Of a stretch of 64,000 nucleotides of DNA, positions 20,966 to 30,836 are shown piece after piece. Source of the DNA: Gloeopeniophorella convolvens (lineage: Eukaryota; Basidiomycota; Agaricomycetes; Russulales); NCBI GenBank assembly GCA_022496205.1, contig WTXD01000032.1, positions 1 to 64,000 on the forward strand, read 5' to 3'. The position numbers and the translations under genes were made by a program. The notes under the pieces were generated by a model that did not search any database, was not told the origin of the DNA, and saw only the letters and a list, made by a program, of their open reading frames with translations. Each line of letters opens with the position of its first letter. Positions within the stretch are counted from its first letter, which is position 1.

Positions 20966-21368
20966 CCTGTTGGATAAGTCTGCTGTGCACACAGTGTGAC
21001 GCGCGGGGTTGCAGGAGTCGACTTTCCCAGCACGTGATCCATCCACTTATTACGCAATTGACTTCTCCACCGTCGTAAGTTAACCTTATAGCAGTTGCGG
21101 CAGTGGGACTGTCACGAGTCCGTGTGCAGGAATGTGCACAGGCATGTGGCGTAAAGACTGCGGGAACAATCATTAATAGACCACCTTCAAGGGTACTTAT
21201 TCGCTGAGTGGTTCATGGTCACAAGCCTGAATTTCGTCTACTAGTATGTTGGGCGCCGGGCTAATAAGGGCTATCGTATGTGCGTACAATATTGGCATCT
21301 ATAGATTTATTATTATACAATCGAGTGCGAAAGTTTATGCGTCGATGGGAAGAGATATGATATACGGC
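20966..21368. other. Intergenic region below the FDH gene
   Basis: No gene is seen. It presumably contains the 3' untranslated region and polyadenylation site of FDH (AT-rich stretch at 21300-21320). Confidence 0.35.
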
Positions 21369-22784
21369 TTATCTCTGGCCATCTGAGAGGATGGTGAACA
21401 CATATCAGCGCTCACTTTCAGGAAGATGTATGATGGACACTTACAAGAGGCACTCTCGTACTTGCCAACACCAACGATGACGTTTCCGGGCTCCTGTGCC
21501 CTGCCTTCGAAGAAGTTCTGCAGTATCTGCTTCGTGCCCTCGGCATAGCGCACCTGGGCATCGAGTGTAGTGCCCGAGTAGTGCGGTGTCATGCCATTGC
21601 CACCACCGAGAGGGTTTTTCATCGACCGCCAGGGATGATCCCGGGGCGCGGGCTGCACGTTCCACACGTCTCCTGCATAGCCGCGCAACTGGCCGGACTG
21701 CAGTGCAGCAGCGACGTCCTCTGCAACGCAAATAGCTCCGCGTGCAGTGTTCACGAGCCACGCGCCTGGCTTGAACTTGGAAAGAAGGTCTTTGTTGATG
21801 AGCCCGAGAGTACCCTCATGCAGGGGTGCGTTCACAGTGATGACGTCGCATTGCGAGACGAATTCCTGAGTTGGGATTTGAATTAACATTACCTAGTAGG
21901 ACGTTGATTTGGGCGACTTACCTAAATATCTGTGACGCGGCGCGCGCCGACTGTCTTCTCAGCGTCAACAGGGAGTGGGTTGTAGTCGTAGTACAAAAGT
22001 TCCTTGGGGTTGAATGGTACGAGACGCTGGAGTACCCGGTAGCCAATGCGGCCGGCGCCGAGGGTTCCGATGACCTTGCCCTCGAGATCGAACGCGTTCC
22101 GCGCTATGTCCGACACCTGCCAATCGCCGCGGGCGGCCATCTCGTGCGCAGGCACGAAGTTGCGCACGAGGAGCAGGATCGACATCATCACCTGCTCGGC
22201 GACGGAGACCACGTTTGAGCCGGAAACCTCAAGTACCTGGATTTGGCGCTGAACTGCCGCGTTCAGATCGATGTGATCAGAACCAACGCCCGCAGTCACG
22301 CAGAGCTTCAGGTTTTTAGCCTAGATGCGATTTCAGTTTGAAGCGACGAGTGAGCGTCGGCCGATCTCACCTTGTTCATTAAATCGCGAGTGAGGTATCC
22401 CGGGTGGAATGGAGTGGTGATAAGGATATCGGCCTGGTGGCGCGGCGTAAGTGTGAGATCTCGTCTACGTGCTGCAATCACCTACATCGGCGATATGCTT
22501 CTGGAAGTCGCTGTCGGGCCCTTCCTTAGAGCTCGTCACCTGCGATCATAGTCAAGTCGCGTGTCCTCGTTGCAATAGCTGCAGTTCACATACAATGTAT
22601 TCGTGCCCCAGAGATTCGAGGTACTTGCGAATACCGAGTTCGTTCTCGACAGTGCCGAGTAGACGGGGCTCAGCCTTGGCAGCCTGGAATCCGTTGTAAA
22701 GAATAGCAAGGACCTGTGATCGGCGTACGTCGCTCAGGTTGAGTTCAATCCAGCAGAAAGCAAGATCTCCGCCCTCACCTTCAT
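21369..22784 (-). CDS. FDH: NAD-dependent formate dehydrogenase with an apparent in-frame stop
   Basis: Seven exons give 358 codons: 22779-22784, 22594-22713, 22486-22539, 22371-22433, 21922-22320, 21445-21865, 21369-21382. The enzyme oxidises formate to CO2 with NAD+. Visible features: the substrate-site [28 protein letters not shown], the Rossmann GAGRIG (169-174), catalytic Arg of NTARGA (256), catalytic His of TPHYSG (309), and the usual C-terminus YGQR. Length is normal. One oddity: the last codon of exon 5, directly before GTAAGT, is TAG (21922-21924), where relatives have Glu or Gln. A GT three codons earlier (CGC|GTCACAG) could serve as an alternative donor and delete it with a few residues. 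Either way the gene may be impaired. An upstream in-frame ATG at 22871 lies too close to the TATA box to be the main start. Confidence 0.88.
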
Positions 22785-22880
22785 GTTTAGGGTGGTGTTT
22801 AGAAGATGATTGAGGTGTTGGTTGGGTTGCTGGAAGGAGGAGACTGATGTGCTGGCCTTCACAGCGCTCATTGTTGCTCC

Positions 22881-22887
22881 TTTTATA
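22881..22887 (-). promoter_or_regulatory. TATA box of FDH
   Basis: TATAAAA on the minus strand lies about 97 bases upstream of ATG 22784 and only 10 bases upstream of ATG 22871. Transcription would normally begin about 25-35 bases downstream, which favours 22784 as the true start. Confidence 0.6.
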
Positions 22888-23851
22888 AGATTCGACAACT
22901 GCCATCGTAGTCGGGGAGAGTTGGGATGGGATACAGAAAGATCCCCCAGTGATACTCCCGACTCCGCGACCAGTAGGTGCCACGCTGCCAATCGTTCCGC
23001 CAAAGTGACGGCATCCATACCGGGGGGACACGGGACATTGCGGGCTCTTGCATAGCACGTGACCATGGTAGAGACCTGCCGACCCATTCCGATCATCCCT
23101 CCGTGGTCTCCCGATGCAGAGGCCTAATCCAGCGCGCGACTTTCCCCGCTTCTCCAAGGAGCGGGCATAACGCTTGTGACGTGTTGCCCAGATTATTGCG
23201 GAACATCTAAGCACCAGAGTATACGAGAGCGGGTGAACGTCGGTCAGCCGTACACCCTGCTCCTACCCTTCAGTTCGAGGCAATGTCGTCACTGAATTAG
23301 CACATGTGCGCGTCAAACTACATTATCGGGGGCCAAGAGGTGAATTCGAAGTCCAAACGGGTACTCAATAACAGAAGGGGTAAAGAAGATGAGACCGACT
23401 CCGAGGCTTTACGTGGCTTGCTCATCCGCTGCAGATAGTGAAAGTTCCAGTGCGGTAGGGCGACCACTGCTGGCAGATTGAGGTAAGGAGGGGATTTGCA
23501 GATTCTCGGCCGCACCAGAGCACGCATCCGGGGCCAAGGAGTCGGTACTTCTGGCCAATACCTCTGTCGGTGAGTTACATATGGGAAGGACATCGTCCGC
23601 TGGGGCACCAAGAAGATAGGAAGGTGACAATTGGTGCGACTAGAGGTTCGCCTTGAATGTGTTCTCGGGGACGCCCGTGTTGTTGGAGGATGCTAGGGTG
23701 GTGTCAGATAGGATGCGAGTAGGTCGTTTGTCTTGCTGTGGAGAAATTAGGGGCGGGACGATGAGAGGTGATGGGCGGCTTGCGGACGCGCTCGTGGTCG
23801 GCAAGCTAGGTATTGAGATTGGTGGCTCGTGCATAGAATCCACGCAATCAG
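22888..23851. other. Intergenic region between FDH and the DUF6535-type gene
   Basis: There is no separate gene. From 23640 to about 23851 a minus-strand frame continues the low-complexity C-terminal region of the neighbouring DUF6535-type protein in a shifted frame (see that entry). Confidence 0.4.
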
Positions 23852-25791
23852 TTACGGCGACAGAAGCGTGTATGGCAGGAGTGTGTGGCCGAGGGGGAAG
23901 GTATTGGTGATTCGGGTTGGTGCACAGAGGATAGGAGAACTCCTCTTCGCTGCCAAATCCCACACGTCGGTGAGAGCCGAAAATGTCGTCAGTGCGGGGC
24001 GTGCCTCTGGGTGTAAAGCGATGTACGAAGGGCGGAAGCGGTGAAGAAGCAACCGTGTATTCATCTGCCTTATAGACGAACACCCGGGTTCCCTGAGTCC
24101 TTCCAGGATTTGGTTCCATAACGAGCAAATTTCGTGCTGAAGGCGGCACGACGTTTTGGTAATGTCAAACTCTTGCAGTGCATCTAGCGAGCGTTCCATG
24201 ATCCCTCCGTCCAAGGTCGTGTCCCATGCAGAAATAATCCGTTGAGTGAGGCGTATCAGGTTTGTGAGGAGTAAGTCATCCCCGCGCGAGAGGAGCCCTT
24301 GAAGGTCACTTGCAGATACGCTGAGTTGTCGGATCATGGTAGGAAACCAGCGCTCATCCGCGGCGCGAACGTTCTTCGTGATAAGGGCAATGGTGAACGC
24401 GACCTGGTGACTCGAATCATTCCTACCGTGTTGGTGCTGTTCCGCGACAAGACCGAACTCTACCCACTTGAAGCCGACAGACTGGTGCGCCGCGAAGGTG
24501 AAACCCTCAAATACCGATGAGTCAAGCTTGAGGACTTTCAGGCATAGCGCGCTTCTACGCCGTCTCGTTGACTCCGAGATTAGGTCAGAGGTCAGCGAAC
24601 GATTCATGAGACCCAGGATTGCCCAAGCGATGTCAAATGCCTCCGTATCCTTCATAGTGACGATCTTCTCGGGTTGGCCCAGAGCAGTAGTATCATAGAA
24701 CATGGGGATCCCTGCTATATACTGCTCCAGTTCGTAATCTTCGTCGAGACAGGCCAGGGTCCATTTCAGAGAGCGGGCGTCTATCTCCCAGGACAGCTCT
24801 TCAGCGTACTCTGCGAATTCTTCGTCCATGCCGCTTGACAACTTGTGAAAACTGTGTTCACGCCTAAGATGAGCGCTATAGTTTCCCTGAGGGGAGAAGG
24901 GCACCCTCTTGAAAGAAGAAAGGACTTTCTGAAACAATGGGATGGCCTGTTCTAGGGCGTAACACGCGGCATAACGCGCCATCGCATCGCAGGTCCAGAA
25001 AAGGGTGGAGAGAGGGGTGCTGTACGGGCTGTCGTGGCAGACGAGTGGCATGACTGTGACACACAGATATAGACCAACACATGTGGCGACGCAGGACATG
25101 GCGACAACGAAGACCGTGTGGTTGATCGTCGACAGGAACACGATGAGGCCGGCAAAGAATATAAACACGGATGCATGAAGGAGTCCAGGAAGCGCCTCGA
25201 CCACCGTCGGAAGGCGCAGCTTGACTACACCCTCCGCGTAGAACGCGCGGATCCGGGCACGTCTGTGCAGGCTGTATCTGGGCCTGGTCAATCGGAGATA
25301 GCGGCGTGCCCATTGCTGGAGCAGCGTTGCAAGAAGTGCACACGTCAAGCTCATCACGAGGCTGATGAACCAAAGCACGTTGACCCAGATGGCGGAGGCG
25401 GGCACCGAAAATGTGGTTGGGTCAGAGAGCGTGGAAGGAAGGGAGGGGGGAGTGCCGTTCGCTGCGCCGGCAGCATTGAGCTGGTATAGATGCGCAAGGT
25501 AGAAAGCGGAGGTATCCTGAGAGTTTTGCTGAAGACTTTGCAAGGATATACCAAGGAACGTGGCGACTGTGGCAGAGAACAGACCAGTCTGTATGTGATT
25601 TAGGAAGACATCGGATAAACAGAGGGAATGTGACTCACAAACACAAGGATACCATCCGCGTCGCCTTTCCAACCCTCAGTCAGTTTCTTGTCCTCTTCCT
25701 CGGCTCTTTCCAGATACATGGAGAAGAGTGCTCCGGAACCGTCGGTAAACCCGCGTTCCATGTTAGGCGACTTGTTACCAAGTGTTTGCAT
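23852..25791 (-). CDS. DUF6535-type basidiomycete membrane protein
   Basis: Exons 25639-25791 and 23852-25588 join in phase (intron GTGAGTC ... ATACAG), giving about 629 residues. The N-terminus has the usual short acidic/basic leader (LERAEEEDKKLTEGWKGDAD), then the DUF6535 core TGLFSATVATFLG and membrane helices around residues 50-70, 110-140, 190-215 and 215-240, with LLQQWARRYL between. The rest is a soluble helical region. This family is large and variable in mushrooms, and its function is not known. Near the C-terminus the frame ends at 23852, while another frame (24149 to 23640) carries family-like sequence (EEFSYPLCTNPNHQ), so a frameshift or missed intron near 23950-24100 is likely. 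Start at ATG 25791 is a choice; the frame is open further upstream. Confidence 0.75.
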
Positions 25792-26312
25792 GTTTATCCT
25801 CGTGGCAGCGTCATCATCTAAACTCTGTATGACCAGTCTGGAAGGTACGTGATTCAAAAAATGGCCTACATGTGTCGCTCCCTGGATGGGCTGGATCATT
25901 CTGCTGGGGGTGAACCTGAAGCTCGATTGCAGCGTCCTGTGACATGCGCGAGAGTTTGTTCCGATGACTACCTCGGATTCCTGATGCTGTTGCGCGAGTG
26001 GCAAATTTCAGAGGTACATGAAGATTATTGGACGCGACGCGCGAAGATAGTAGTTGGCTAACGTTGCCGCAGTCAACCCGTATCGCACATAGACCTCTGC
26101 AATTCGAGGTGACTAGTGACCAGTGACTCCTTGCTTCACGGTGGCAGTGCATTGGCCTACTTCAAGTTATGTAGTACGCGCGCAGCGAGGGTTGCCTCCT
26201 TCGCAGACCGGCGCACGCGGGCCGCACACCGCCCCGCATTGCGTCAAGCGGCTCCCTGCAGCTCCCTGCGGCTCCGCGCCACTGCACACTCACTCTCCCG
26301 CAAACCACGACG
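25792..26312. other. Intergenic, divergent promoter region
   Basis: It separates the minus-strand DUF6535-type gene from the plus-strand methyltransferase. No additional gene is supported. GC content rises sharply from about 26190. Confidence 0.4.
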
Positions 26313-27276
26313 ATGGCCTGGCGCTGCACCGGAACGACCAACGCCGAGCTCGTCGCGAACCTCACGCGCCACGGGCTCATCGCCTCGGATGCCGTCGCCG
26401 CCGTGCGCCCGCGCCCGCGTTATGCGCCCGCGAGGCCACTGCCATGCTTACGCGATGCCAGGCAATGACGCACGTCGACCGCGCGCACTACGTGCTCGAC
26501 CCGCGCTCCGCGTACGAGGACTCGCCACAGTGTGCCCGCGCCCACCCGTCGCCATTGCTGAGCTGAGCGCATCGCAGATTAATCGGCCACGACGCGACCA
26601 TCTCCGCGCCGCACATGGTGCGCCCCAGCTCACAGGCCCGCCCTGGCGCGCGCTGACGCGCACGCGCGCAGCACGCGCACGCCGCGGAGCTCCTCCTCCC
26701 GTACCTCAGCGCCCCGGCGTGCGCGCGCTCGACGTCGGCGCAGGCTCGGGCTATCTCACGAGCGTGCTGCACGCGCTCGTCGCGCCGCTTGGCGGCACCA
26801 TCGTCGGCGTCGAGCATATCGATGCGCTCACCGCGCGCGCGGAGCGCAACGTGCGCGCTGACGGGCGCGGCGGCGCGCTAGACGCGCGCGAGATCGTGCT
26901 CGTCACGGGGGACGGGCGGCTCGGTGCGTTGCCCATGTTATTTTGGTGCCGGCGCGGTACTGATGGTGATGGCGGGCAGGGTACGCGGACGGCGCGCCGT
27001 ATGACGCGATCCACGTCGGCGCGGCGGCTCCGGGGGTTCCGCCCGCGCTCGTCGCGCAGCTCGCGAGTCCCGGGCGGATGATCCTGCCCGTTGGCACGCG
27101 CGCTCAGACGATGGTGCAGATCGACAAGGACGCCGAGGGGCGCGTGACGCAGAAGGAGCTGTTTGGTGTTGTCGTGCGTTCTCCCTGTGCTTGTGTCTGT
27201 GTCACTCGGGGCTGATCGTGAGTTTGGTTTTGGGCAGTATGTGCCGCTCACGGACAAGCCTGCGGGCGGTGCGTGA
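26313..27276 (+). CDS. Protein-L-isoaspartate O-methyltransferase, with a 2-base frameshift
   Basis: Exons 26313-26402, 26462-26529, 26578-26617, 26672-26923, 26980-27173 and 27238-27276. The enzyme transfers a methyl group from S-adenosylmethionine to damaged isoaspartyl residues, starting their repair. Recognisable blocks: N-terminal MAWRCTGTTNAELV, YEDSPQ, HDATISAPHM, HAHAAELLLPYL, SAM-binding ALDVGAGSGYLT, YDAIHVGAAA, and the C-terminal YVPLTDK. All joins are in phase except inside exon 4: between PYL and the SAM motif two extra bases (AG at 26708-26709) shift the frame. Without them the product is 226 residues, the usual length. A pyrimidine-rich acceptor ending at 26709 could splice the 2 bases out, but would delete the conserved HAHAAELLLPYL helix. 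It is therefore a fresh pseudogene, a sequence error, or an altered protein. Confidence 0.82.
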
Positions 27277-27792
27277 GGGGGCGAGTGCAGATGAATGTAA
27301 GATAGGTCGAGACTTTGGAAATAGTATGCGTATAACTCCCAACAAGGACAATTGAGCTTTGGGCCAGACTGCGATGAGAACCATCACTACTCTCTGGCTG
27401 CAAAGAGTCGATAAAAAATACCCCCCTACTCTACCGGGCTAGACAACAGCATCCGAGGAAATAATCCGCGTCCGAGATATCCTCGCCGATCCACGTCTGT
27501 CTATAGGGGGAGCCTTAAACAGCACTCCCGATGATAATCAACGCTAGCGATGATAATGACGCTAGAGTATCTCTAATTTAGGACGATTATCATGGGCGAG
27601 TTTCCCTGGTGCCCAAGACAGCAACAAATTAGAGATACCTGTGGCCAACTCTGTCGATATCACCCTCACAGACCGCCTGCGCGAGAAGGAGGCAGCGCAG
27701 CAGCCAGCAGCCAAGTAGGACGCCGTGTGTGGCCCTGTGATATTACTAGTAGCCCTACGATATACACTTGGATATCATACATCGCGTTGGGG
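27277..27792. other. Intergenic, with a short inverted repeat
   Basis: No gene is seen. It contains a tandem GATGATAAT...ACGCTAG pair (about 27530-27565) and a perfect 13-base inverted repeat (separate entry). Confidence 0.35.
27567..27638. repeat. Perfect 13-base inverted repeat, GTATCTCTAATTT / AAATTAGAGATAC
   Basis: The arms are 27567-27579 and 27626-27638 with a 46-base loop. It could be a small hairpin element or the termini of a very short transposon relic. Confidence 0.55.
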
Positions 27793-29621
27793 TCATGATA
27801 CTGCTTCTGCACCCTGGTATGTCGCCATCGTGGACACCTGGGACCCACTGCCTAGCGTTATGTCCTCGCTCTTAGTTCCGACCTGCATGACCTGCGGCGA
27901 CACACTCGTGAACTCTACCGTCTGTAGCTCCGTGGCCCACTGTGTATTGTGCGGGGCGTATCGGTCAGCCACCGGGACGGGGCTGGGCGAATTCAGAGCT
28001 GTCGGTGCACTCACATTGCTTGGAGTTGCGTCCACTGTCAGCAGAGCGACCCACAGGAGGTCGAGAGGAGCTTACAATTGATGGTCCCTCATTGTAAGCC
28101 CTCTGTACATGCGGGTGGCGGCGATCGTCCTATGAGAAATGTGAGTCCGTGGATTATTTGTGCGTGATGGATGCCCTTAGTACATGCCTAATACTAACAA
28201 ACAAATTCCTCAGTCGATCGGCTACGGCGTGGCTGAATAATATACTCACGTGAAGAAGTTTGGAACATCTTGGAATCAATGAAGAATCAGAGGGCTGACT
28301 CAAACCAATGCGCGCTGGCATAAGGAGCTCACCAGATTCCATGGGTCTGCAAACAGTACACAATGTAAGTAAATGTGACCCAGGTTTCCGAAGAGATTTT
28401 TTACCATTAAGGTTGAGGAGTAGAAGTACCTAACGGAGCACAGTGAGCATGCAAGATGTACTGAAGCCAAGGAGCTCACAAATGGTGGAACCCCCGAGAT
28501 AGTAGCCACGAACAACCAGGTCAGGCCCTACAGCTGTGCTCAGCTGACTATTATGAAATCCCCGCACGCAGAAAACTCACCTGGTTGAAGAGCAGGCGCC
28601 CGAGATGGTGGTCCCGCTGACGCATCAACCCAGCAAGCATGACCATGAGCAGGAACACGTCCGTGCAGAAGGTAGCCGCTATATTATCAAAGTTTCTCTG
28701 GCTGTTATCTAGGGCACATGTGCCGAAAGACGGCTCCCAGAAGCCGACATCTGTGGATAGTCTGAGCGGCGACGAAGGAAGAACCGACCCGATACAACGC
28801 ACAATCATGGTACCTGAGGATGAGATGGTAAACGAGAGCGCGAACATGAACCATTGCGCGTGCTCACTGCGAATCATGAAGGCTATATTTATTAGCCACG
28901 CGCCTAGCGAGGCTGTGATGACCCATTTATTGTCATTCCATATCGCGACTCTAAACGAACATCAGTACGAGCCACCGTCTCGCAGATGGAATGTACACAC
29001 ATCCGAAGGACCATAAGTAGCGAGGCAAGGGAAAATGCCACGTATGCGAAGACCTAGGAGCAGTCAGAACGTGCCATGGTTGTTCACGAATATTCGGAAT
29101 GTACGTACAAATTCGGCGAGTAGCCAAAGCTAGACGTTGTAGGTGGTAAATCAGCACTACATATCATACAGACGAAAAGGAACATAGCACACCTCACAAT
29201 CAATGGGCTTGGCCACATTAGAGGCGACGATATTCAAGACGACATTGAGTAACGTTGCGAAACGTGTCCCGGCATAAACCTAGTCGAGTCCAGTCTCAAG
29301 TATGCCCCATAATGAGCGATCCGGTTTTGCTCACCCATATCGTCCATCGATAAGGCTGCTTGCGTGTAAGGAAGCTCCATTCAAACCAGAGTGACGAGAA
29401 GTATTCCCAGCTGGAGTAACGCAGTTCAAGCACTCAGCAGGAACAACTCTGGTAGTGTACTTCAACTGCGTACATGTAGATGCCATCAATAACATGAATG
29501 AACTTGATGAATACATCTACATAAGCAGGACGGTCAGCATTCGACCCCCATCTTTGGCAGCTGGAACAAGGCACTCACTGAGGTCAGCCAGGATCGTTGC
29601 CGGATTGTGATAGTTGACCAT
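27793..29621 (-). CDS. Basidiomycete seven-helix membrane protein, 14 exons
   Basis: Exons (high to low): 29579-29621, 29474-29516, 29335-29410, 29193-29279, 29109-29129, 29001-29053, 28868-28950, 28581-28813, 28480-28527, 28405-28429, 28333-28346, 28249-28268, 28076-28129, 27793-28018. They join in phase to 341 residues. The protein has about seven hydrophobic helices, with blocks typical of a common mushroom family: VIDGIYIWEY, KQPYRWTIW, LASLLMVLRIVAIW, TDVFLLMVMLAGL, LNLNDPWNLMFQ and IAATRMYRGL. The last exon is a hydrophilic tail. No ligand or pathway is known for this family; receptor-like roles have only been guessed from topology. Exons as short as 14-25 bases are unusual but are demanded by phase and conservation. 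The boundaries of the last three exons are the least certain. Confidence 0.82.
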
Positions 29622-30836
29622 TGGATAGTGGGTCGGGGAGCGGGGAAGGGGCACGACGCACCTCCGAGAGGCGCGCAGCCTGCTCCTTACATAGAGCAGG
29701 ACGAACGCGCAGGGGTAGCCTGAGCGCTCGAGCATAGCGCAGAGATGTCAAACACTGGGAATCGCGTCCTTCATCGTGCCGGCAGGTCCCTGTTCGTATG
29801 TATGCGACATCATATGAGGCGTCCGGCGCGCCCGCAGGGGCAAGTTCTGCGCCCGTTGCCGCTGGTTTCCACGTGCGACGCGCGAGCAGCGCCCTGTGGT
29901 GTCCGACGCTGCCAATCATTGAATTGAAGCCGCCGCCACAGCGAGCCTCCAGCCCGACAATCGTGGAGGTTGCGCAAGCCAGCTGCCCAGCACACCGCGA
30001 ACGTGAAACGGTCCGAATCAGTGGAGCGCGCCGCCTCGAAAGTGCTTGAAGCTGTAGATCTAGAGGTATGCGCAAGGGTATGCGTTCAGCGGGATATGCG
30101 TCGATATCAACTGGAAGACAAGGGATAGTGCTTCAAGAGTCATTTCATGTGCACAACATGTGCACCTCCGACGGTAGTTCACTAGGATCCAGCGCGAGTC
30201 TGTCACAATACGTACATATCCCGGGGACTCCTCCCAGCCCTTCTTCCACTTGTCCTTGATCCTCGCGTTCGCGTCCTGTTTCATGGCTGATGCAGAAGCA
30301 CTGTATGGGATCATTTTTCTGGGGCATGCCGGTACATAGTATACATCAGGGATCCGACGCGCGCATCGCCCCGAGTTTCGGAGGTTCCGCGCGGTTCCGG
30401 CCATTTGCAAACCGTTCCGGTATTGTCCGGGCTTGCAAGTCGCTTGTGTTGCAGTGGCGATGGATAGCAAGTTGGTTAGAATCCTTTGTGTAGCTTGTGC
30501 CGGGTTTCCGCCCTTGTGAAATCCCGAAATATTGTCTGGGATTATGGCCTGCTTATATGCTGAATCCAATGTGGTCGTAAAATACTTTCAACTCTGCAAA
30601 ACCTCGCACCAGGTCACAGCTAAACTATAGATAATTACGAGGTGGACCTCATTCTGTGGAACATTTTCGAAGTGTCAGAGCTGCATGTAGGGACCTTGCA
30701 ACATCGACCGACAGCCAACTGAGTTTGTATTCTCATCGTGATAGCTACACACGAGGTCCCACTGTTCACGCACACCACAATCGGGATTGTACTAGTGATT
30801 TTCGACCATCATTGAAGGTATATGTACATTTTTGCT
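29622..30836. other. Intergenic region, nothing supported
   Basis: Open frames exist on both strands but lack domain features or conserved composition. I see no RNA gene. Confidence 0.4.

Noticed and set aside
22552..23214. 220-codon minus-strand frame over the FDH promoter
   Set aside because: Only its last part is FDH exon 2. The upstream part contains the TATA box and intron 1 and shows no family similarity.
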